Origin: Petaurus breviceps papuanus
Lineage: Eukaryota; Chordata; Mammalia; Diprotodontia; Petauridae
Length of the DNA stretch: 64,000 nt
Direction: 5' to 3'
Assembly: GCA_028583685.1 (NCBI GenBank)
Contig: JAMXIF010000015.1
Location: 61,250,801-61,314,800 of the forward strand
A program made the translations under genes and the position numbers. Shown here piece by piece: positions 58,691 to 64,000 of this stretch. Position 1 is the stretch's first letter. Every line of letters starts with the position of its first letter. The notes beneath the pieces were generated by a model, which searched no databases, was not told the DNA's origin, and saw only the letters and a list, made by a program, of their open reading frames with translations.

Positions 58691-60984
58691 TGAATTTAAA
58701 ACAAACTTTAATTTAAAACAAACTTTAATTTTTCCAAGGGTCAATCCACCAACTTAGTGATTCTCTTTGAGAAAGAATGGATGAGCATTAGGTCCCTAGT
58801 CTGGAGCCTTAGGACACAGTAATTATGACTTTCCAACCATTCCTAATAGAGTGGTGCCAGAATCTACCTTGTTACTTTTGTCATTTGCATATCAGAGATG
58901 GTTTGAATAGTGCCTCCCAGAGGTGAATTTACACTACTTTTCCAAATGCTACGACAGAATTTAGGACTTTGAAATTACTTTGACTGTATGTGTCTGTTTT
59001 ATTGAAACTCGAATATCACTATATCCCTCTTTCTTGTTGTCTTGCTATCAGAAGGTGTTATTGGGGCTAGTGATAAAGAAACTCTGAAATAATGAAAACA
59101 ATTCCATGCCTGGGTCTGAGTTGGGAGTAAAAAACATGTGAACCAAGAAACCAGTTTAAGTTAGTTACATGAGTTCTAAAGAGCCCTGAGATCCTAGGCC
59201 TTTCCCTGGCAGAAGTTTAGGGCAAGGGATTTGTCCCCAAGATTAAGGAGTCAGAGTTCAGAGAGTGCCAGGGAATTGACTTTTTCTCTAATTCATGCTG
59301 TCTTCAAATTGATTTTTTTAACTGTGGGAATATATTCTCAGTCCCCAGTCAATACTATCATTGTCATGGGTGTACCCCATAAGATATTCTTCTGACTCAG
59401 TGACTCAATCAATCATGGGTACATACCATTTACCATTCCTTTTTCCCAGGTGACATTTGTCCACCTGACTTATGGTAGATCTGATCCATGCTAAATGAGA
59501 ATTTAAGAGATTTGATCTATACTAAATAGGCTCTACTAAATAGCTAAATTCCCTTCAGAGCAGCTATCTTAACACTGTACTCAAAAAAGAAACCCTCCAA
59601 ATAAAACCTAACAATTTGCTGTCAGGATTTAAAAAAAAGTTTCTGGCAATGTTGATTTCAGTTTAATTTATTTTATAAAGCACCTATTTCCCTATAGGTT
59701 TGAGTCACAAAGGAGAAGATTCATAGGAGGTCAGTTCTATTACTTCAAAAACATAAGATTGAAGATGTTACTTGGCTTCCCCTCAGGGATTCTGAGGTTG
59801 CATCTGATATACTGCCACTGATTAGCTACCTGAGAAGCAATTACTTAATTTCTCTGTGATTGTTCCCCCTTCTGACACACAGCAAAGAGGATGATTCATT
59901 AACTTACTCCTTAAGAAGGAGGTGTGGATTAACTAATTACTGTGTAAGTATTTTGAGAACTCAAAGCTAGACTATCATATCTATGCCTTTGAAATTAATT
60001 TTGTATTTTCCACATGCACAAGTTATGAGAACAACATAGGCATTGTTAGAATGACCAGCATTCACAGCACATACATGGAAAGGTTGCCAAAAAAATTATT
60101 AATGGTTCCCATTGTCTTCTCTCTAACACACGGTTGTCACTTTTTAAAGTAAACATTCAGGTAGCATGTTCTTGCATTGCTATGATTTCCAATTGCCTCT
60201 CTTTTAAAGGCAAACTACCTTTTTTAAGATGGTGGAAGCCAATGCCTACAATATGAAATATTGCTTAGCTTCCTAGTTTTAATTCATAACCATTTCCAAT
60301 AACAAAAGAAAAAAAGTAAAAACAAATGCTTTGGGGGCTAAAGTCCATCATATTTACTTTGGTCACCTGAAGTCAAAAGAACAATGTGATTAGTCCAGCT
60401 CTCTTATCTTTTTAATGGACTTGTATTTTTAGGGAGAGCTGCATCCTGGCTGGACTGTGCCTTGGTGATTTTTTATGGTGTCATCAGATTCCCATGCATT
60501 ATGCATTGCTGGAAAATGTCAACTTCACTTACTATCCAGAAGGCAATTTCGTGTTCAGACATTAATTCGAAATAAAAGAACGCCTTTGAAAGCCGTTCCC
60601 AGCGTGGTTTCTTATACAAAGTGAAGAATACTGAAGACAAGAATAAAGGAGATGCAAAAGCATATGCAGCATTGACTTGATCTGTATTTCTACTCAGTGT
60701 CAACAGTCACATTCATTTCCATGTGACCTTTATTTATTGAATTGATAAGCTAATTAAACATTTACTGCCTTTCCTTGACAGGGAAATTTCATTTTACAGG
60801 ATTCTGATGAGACTTTCTACATAGAGCTTTCTTTGGTATACCTTTTCTAGGTGGAACTTCCGTGTTAACAAATTATTTGATTTATACAGCTTTCTGATCA
60901 AGTGCATGCCATGGGAGATACCAAGAAATAATTTAAATTGTCCAGACTCAATACAAGACAGTAGCAGGGCATAGAATAATACCT
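58691..60984. other. No recognised feature
   Basis: About 2.3 kb without a repeat that I recognise, one of the longest such stretches here. A 17 bp tandem duplication (atttaaaacaaacttta) lies at about 58693-58729. No open frame has a signature. Confidence 0.5.
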
Positions 60985-61219
60985 GGTAGTAACCTTTGAG
61001 TCCTAGAAGGGTTGAGTGCTTTAAGCAAGATCACAGGGGTAATTTAAACAGGCAAACAGAATAATAGAATGTGAGTTCCAGGCCTTTATAACAAGGTAAT
61101 ATTATTAAGAGGCAAGGCTAGGATTTGAACCCAGAGCTTCTGAATCTTGACATAATGCTTTTTCCATTGTACTGTGTTACCTTGTTGTAGGGTTTGTTGG
61201 GTTTAGGCTGCCACAAAAG
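60985..61219 (-). repeat. MIR-family SINE, minus strand
   Basis: 'gggttgagtgctttaagcaa', 'gctaggatttgaacccagag' and 'tttccattgtactgtgttac' are in the order of a reversed MIR. Confidence 0.65.
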
Positions 61220-61232
61220 TGACTTCTAATTT

Positions 61233-61396
61233 TTTTTTTTTTTTGCTTTTTTGGAGGAGAGAAGGCAGGTCAATCAGGGTTAAGTGACTTGCCCAAGGTC
61301 ACATGGTTAGTAAGTGTTAAGTGCTTGAGGCTGGATTTGAACTCAGGTTTTCCAGACTCCATGGCTGGTGCTCTATTCACTTCCTCACCTGACCCC
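61233..61396 (-). repeat. Short tRNA-derived SINE
   Basis: Minus-strand copy with a long T-run, 'gtcaatcagggttaagtgac', 'ggatttgaactcaggttttc' and 'ctctattcacttcctcacct'. Target duplications tgacttctaattt at 61220-61232 and 61397-61409 are identical. Confidence 0.95.
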
Positions 61397-61409
61397 TGAC
61401 TTCTAATTT

Positions 61410-62010
61410 AGTGGCACAGTGGAAAGCATGCTGTACCTGAAGTTATGAACACCTTAGTTCAAATCCTGCCTTAAGACTTAGTAGCTACCGTGTTTCCCCA
61501 ATAATAAGACCTATCCCGAAAATAAGCCCTTTTGAGATTGCTACTGTAGTGAAGGTGATCCCCTGCACTACACGCTACATTACGGTACCCTCTGTACGCA
61601 CCGTCCCCCCACCCTGGGTGAAACGCACGCCGCGCTCCGAGCTGCATCCAATCAGAGCTGCAGCAGTGAGAACGTCATCCTGTTCTTCCCCAGTGATTTG
61701 CTTATTGAATAAAGGTACATTTTTTTGTTCACATTTACCTGTTTATTAAAATTGCTGTCAATGTTCATTAAAATAAGCCCTCCCCTGAAAATAAGCCCTT
61801 TGGTGTTTTTCTGTCCAAAAAAATTAATAAGACAGTGTCTTATTATCGGGGAAACACGGTATATGATGTGAGCCAGGCACTTCACCTTTATCTCCTTTGT
61901 GTCTCCATCTGTAAAATAAGGAAAACAATTGTGCCTACTCCTATTTCTCAGGGTTGTTGTGAGGATCAAATGAGATAATATTTGTAAAACACTGTGCAAA
62001 CCTAATATCC
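61410..62010 (+). repeat. MIR-family SINE split by a short DNA transposon
   Basis: The left part (61410-61485) has 'agtggcacagtggaaagcat' and 'tagttcaaatcctgccttaa'. The right part (61862-62010) has 'tgagccaggcacttcacctt', 'ctccatctgtaaaataagga' and 'gaggatcaaatgagataata'. The insert at 61488-61859 separates them. Confidence 0.9.
61488..61859. mobile_element. Non-autonomous Tc1/mariner-like element
   Basis: A 372 bp element with 12 bp inverted ends, ccgtgtttcccc and ggggaaacacgg, and TA on each side (61486-61487, 61860-61861), as expected for Tc1/mariner-type target duplication. Subterminal copies of 'gaaaataagcccttt' occur near both ends. The middle (61575-61680) is CpG-rich. There is no transposase, so it would have moved with help from a related full element. 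The sequence is a type I recall from several vertebrates, but the superfamily is inferred from the TA and ends only. Confidence 0.85.
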
Positions 62011-62540
62011 TTAGTTCAGAAAGCACTCAACTACCTTGAGATCCTTCTCCTATTTGGAGTTGTGTGGATAAAGAGGATCTCAGAGCGCTAGCCCCTAGGC
62101 TCTGGATATAGAGATATATAGCAGAGATAACCAAAGAAATGTTAATTATTATATTTTCTTGTTATTATTTTTGTTCTGAAAAGGAGCCCATTGACATCTG
62201 TTTTAGTTTCCTCCTGACTTTTTTCTCCTACTAAGCATGTGCCAAAGCTGGTTATATATGTCTTCTTTTGATACTACCAGACAACAAATTTGCCTCGTGG
62301 CACAGAGGGAGCTCTGCAAATGTCTTTGGAGAGTCTTTCATTCCAATCCAATCAGCCTTGGACTGCTGTATTGAGTTAAAAGCAGTGCTACAATTATTGA
62401 GTTGATTCAGTGACTGTCTTCCCCTTTCTCCTAAACCCATTCTAACCCTCCCTAGGTAATCCATGAATGCAGTCTAACTGATGGGTTTATGTACTTTTGT
62501 GATAGTAATGGCAATTAAAGATTCCCCTGTATTGGCTTGG
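62011..62540. other. No recognised feature
   Basis: Unique-looking DNA; no supported gene. Confidence 0.45.
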
Positions 62541-62793
62541 TTTTCAAACTGATTGTGTTAAAACCCAGAGCTTGTTAATCCCACCTGTGGGATGGACTTG
62601 TTGATGTGAAAAGAAAGTCCTGAACTGGGAGGAGCTGGTGACGTAGATTTGGAGAGACAAGAGAGAGGCAGAAGAACTTTTTTGGAAGCAGCACCTCGTG
62701 GAGAGAGAGAGACTAAGAGAATTGCTGGTGGCCGCTTTGAATTGCCCTGGACTTTTGAGACCTGCCCCCTGAGCTGCCAAGGACTGAGGAGAC

Positions 62794-63372
62794 ATGGCTG
62801 TTTTGCTGGTACTTTGTCGGTCTGTTTTGATGTTGTTTTGCCAGATTTGTCCACTGGTGAAAGACAGTCCTGTTGTTGAAGAAGTCCTGGAACCTGGCTT
62901 TTGCTTAAGAAGCCCTGAGACTGTCCTGCAGACAGAGAGTGAATACTGTCCACTGGTGAAGGACAGTGCTGTTGTTGCAGGGGTCTGGAGACTGTCCTGC
63001 AGACAGAATGAATACTGTCCTCTGGTGAAGGACAGTGCTGTTGTTGCAGGGGTCTGGAGACTGTCCTGCAGACAGAGTGAATACTGTCCACTGGTGAAGG
63101 ACAGTGCTGTTGTTGCAGGGGTCTGGGAGCCTTTCTGTTGGTTCAGAAGCCCTGAAGAAGGATTTTCTTGTTGTATGTTTACAGAAATCCTGGGAGAGGG
63201 TTTTGCTAATATTTTTAGGGGTTCTAGGACTGTTCTACAGACAGAGGATGAATTAGTGAAGAGACTGGCAATGTATCTTGTGGCCTTGCTAAGCCTTGTC
63301 TCCCCAGGAACTAAGATTGCTGAGAACTTGCCTCCTGTCAAGATGAAGAAAAGACCTCCATTTGGGTATTAA
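62794..63372 (+). CDS. Hypothetical 192-codon open frame with 23-residue repeats
   Basis: I do not recognise this protein and it may not be coding. The ATG at 62794 has G at -3 and G at +4, a good start context. The N-terminus (MAVLLVLCRSVLMLFCQIC) is hydrophobic and could be a signal peptide or membrane anchor. Three repeats built on YCPLVKDSAVVAGVW follow, preceded by a diverged copy (CPLVKDSPVVEEVLEPG); each 23-residue period is one 69 bp DNA unit. The C-terminal third (about residues 120-192) is non-repetitive and ends KKRPPFGY. An AATAAA lies 340 bases beyond the stop. Against coding: the complementary strand is also open across this whole stretch (62544-63341, 265 codons), repeats with a period divisible by three stay open by chance, and there is no known homologue I can name. 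Confidence 0.25.
   Translation: MAVLLVLCRSVLMLFCQICPLVKDSPVVEEVLEPGFCLRSPETVLQTESEYCPLVKDSAVVAGVWRLSCRQNEYCPLVKDSAVVAGVWRLSCRQSEYCPLVKDSAVVAGVWEPFCWFRSPEEGFSCCMFTEILGEGFANIFRGSRTVLQTEDELVKRLAMYLVALLSLVSPGTKIAENLPPVKMKKRPPFGY
62841..63140 (+). repeat. 69 bp tandem repeat, about four units
   Basis: Units start at 62941, 63010 and 63079, exactly 69 bp apart and nearly identical. A longer diverged unit lies to the left (about 62841-62940). It contains an extra segment, 'gcttttgcttaagaagccctg'-like, which is also seen after the last unit ('ctgttggttcagaagccctg'). So the short units look like a later amplification of a form that lost that segment. Each unit contains GGACAGT and, further on, ACTGTCC, which can pair as a 7 bp stem. 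Confidence 0.9.
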
Positions 63373-63514
63373 GTGCTGTGCTTAAACTTGATGTAACTCT
63401 GGGGTAGATTCAATTGTGATCCAGGGGTGGGGAACTTTTGACCTTTTTGTGCTCTGTGATTGAACAAATGAAGGTATTTTACTTATGTTTGGAAACTAAT
63501 CTCCATTTGAGAAG

Positions 63515-63632
63515 AGGGGCTTTGTGGTGGACTAAATGAAGGTACAGCCTAGGGGTGGAGTAGTATTTAGAACAGGGACTTTGTAATTGATTGAATGATT
63601 GGAAGGTCCTGGGGTGGGGTAGTACTTGGAGA
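63515..63632 (+). repeat. Imperfect 59 bp tandem duplication
   Basis: Two units are aligned by 'ggggctttgtggtgga' / 'gggactttgtaattga' and 'aggggtggagtagtattt' / 'tggggtggggtagtactt'. A weaker relative starts near 63450. Confidence 0.7.
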
Positions 63633-63710
63633 TTATTTAATCACCCTTAGTAAATGCTGTATTTTGAATGATGTCATGTTTTGATCTTCTCTGTTCTTGG
63701 TTTGTCACTG

Positions 63711-63716
63711 AATAAA
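63711..63716 (+). terminator. Possible polyadenylation signal
   Basis: AATAAA in 'tgtcactgaataaaatgg'. It is the first such hexamer after the open frame at 62794-63372 on that strand in this element. It may be chance. Confidence 0.35.
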
Positions 63717-63725
63717 ATGGAGAGC

Positions 63726-64000
63726 AGCCAAGGAAAGAATCTGGCCCCTACCATTCTGAGCTCTTCAACTTAGCTTTGGATCTAAGTCAATCTATTTCCC
63801 TTAAAGACTTCTTTTAAAGATGCTTGAGATGTTTTTTATCTTCTCAGGTCATCAAAAGTCTATATCACTTCCCCTCCCCCCCCATATCTGAAAGACAAGA
63901 GAATAAGAGTGATTCAACCAGTTCCTCCTTGTTTAACAAGCTCCAGGAAGATCCTTAGAGGATGATCACGATCATTCCAGGCCTAGATAACTCGTTCTTT
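63726..64000. other. No recognised feature
   Basis: Unique-looking sequence to the window edge. Confidence 0.4.

Larger units (their letters stand above)
62541..63725 (+). other. Unidentified element with tandem repeats and a poly(A) signal
   Basis: A stretch distinct in composition (GC-richer, purine/TG-rich) from the AT-rich DNA around it. It has, in order: a purine-rich leader (62580-62790), a frame of 192 codons with an internal 69 bp tandem repeat, a second tandem block of about 59 bp units (63515-63632), and an AATAAA signal at 63711. No terminal repeat pair or target duplication was found, so its limits are approximate. It could be an old solo LTR, a retroposed transcript or a host last exon. 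If it is an LTR-type fossil, both open frames have no meaning. Confidence 0.4.

Noticed and set aside
62541-63725. Firm call as a solo LTR
   Set aside because: No TG...CA boundary pair with a matching 4-6 bp flank was found, so the LTR reading is left only as one possibility.

Overview
The window looks like a marsupial intergenic or intronic region. It is AT-rich, has no convincing multi-exon gene, and is dominated by nested retroelements. The marsupial assignment is inference. It rests on SINE sequences I recognise from memory as marsupial types, on mammalian L2 and MIR fossils, on L1 copies with a long purine-rich spacer between ORF1 and ORF2, and on ORF1-only 'half-L1' (HAL1) elements. No tRNA or rRNA gene, CRISPR array or bacterial-type gene was seen. 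The only sequence I can tie to a named protein gene is a dead retrocopy of the ribosomal protein gene RPS19 (minus strand, 10.07-10.61 kb).

Layout. 0-7 kb holds a minus-strand LINE of the L2/L3 (CR1) type, broken up by SINEs; two of these SINEs are head-to-tail dimers that each moved as one unit. 8.8-10.7 kb is an old L1 3' part carrying the RPS19 retrocopy. 10.7-31 kb is mostly unique DNA with scattered MIR, L2 and L1 3' fragments, dinucleotide repeats, and a possible minus-strand LTR near 23.2 kb. 31.4-43 kb holds two L1 copies lying 5' end to 5' end. The plus-strand one is nearly full length, with 5'UTR, ORF1, spacer, decayed ORF2 and 3'UTR; a 2.87 kb HAL1 has landed in its ORF1. A second HAL1 of 2.84 kb lies at 46.4-49.2 kb. 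50-53.7 kb is mostly unique.

53.7-58.7 kb is a dense nest: a solo LTR inside a SINE, then a short two-LTR element inside a SINE inside a minus-strand L1, next to an L2 that carries its own SINE. 61.5 kb holds a 372 bp non-autonomous element with inverted ends and a TA target duplication. 62.5-63.7 kb holds an unidentified element containing a 192-codon open frame with a 69 bp tandem repeat.

The relationships that stand out are these. The HAL1 copies look like an L1 from which ORF2 was cleanly removed. HAL1 and a SINE used the same target site at 46.4/49.2/49.4 kb. SINE dimers were inserted as units. Two LTR families about 1.2 kb apart share their terminal sequences. The 62.5-63.7 kb element is the least explained sequence here. 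All family names come from memory of repeat sequences; no database search was possible.
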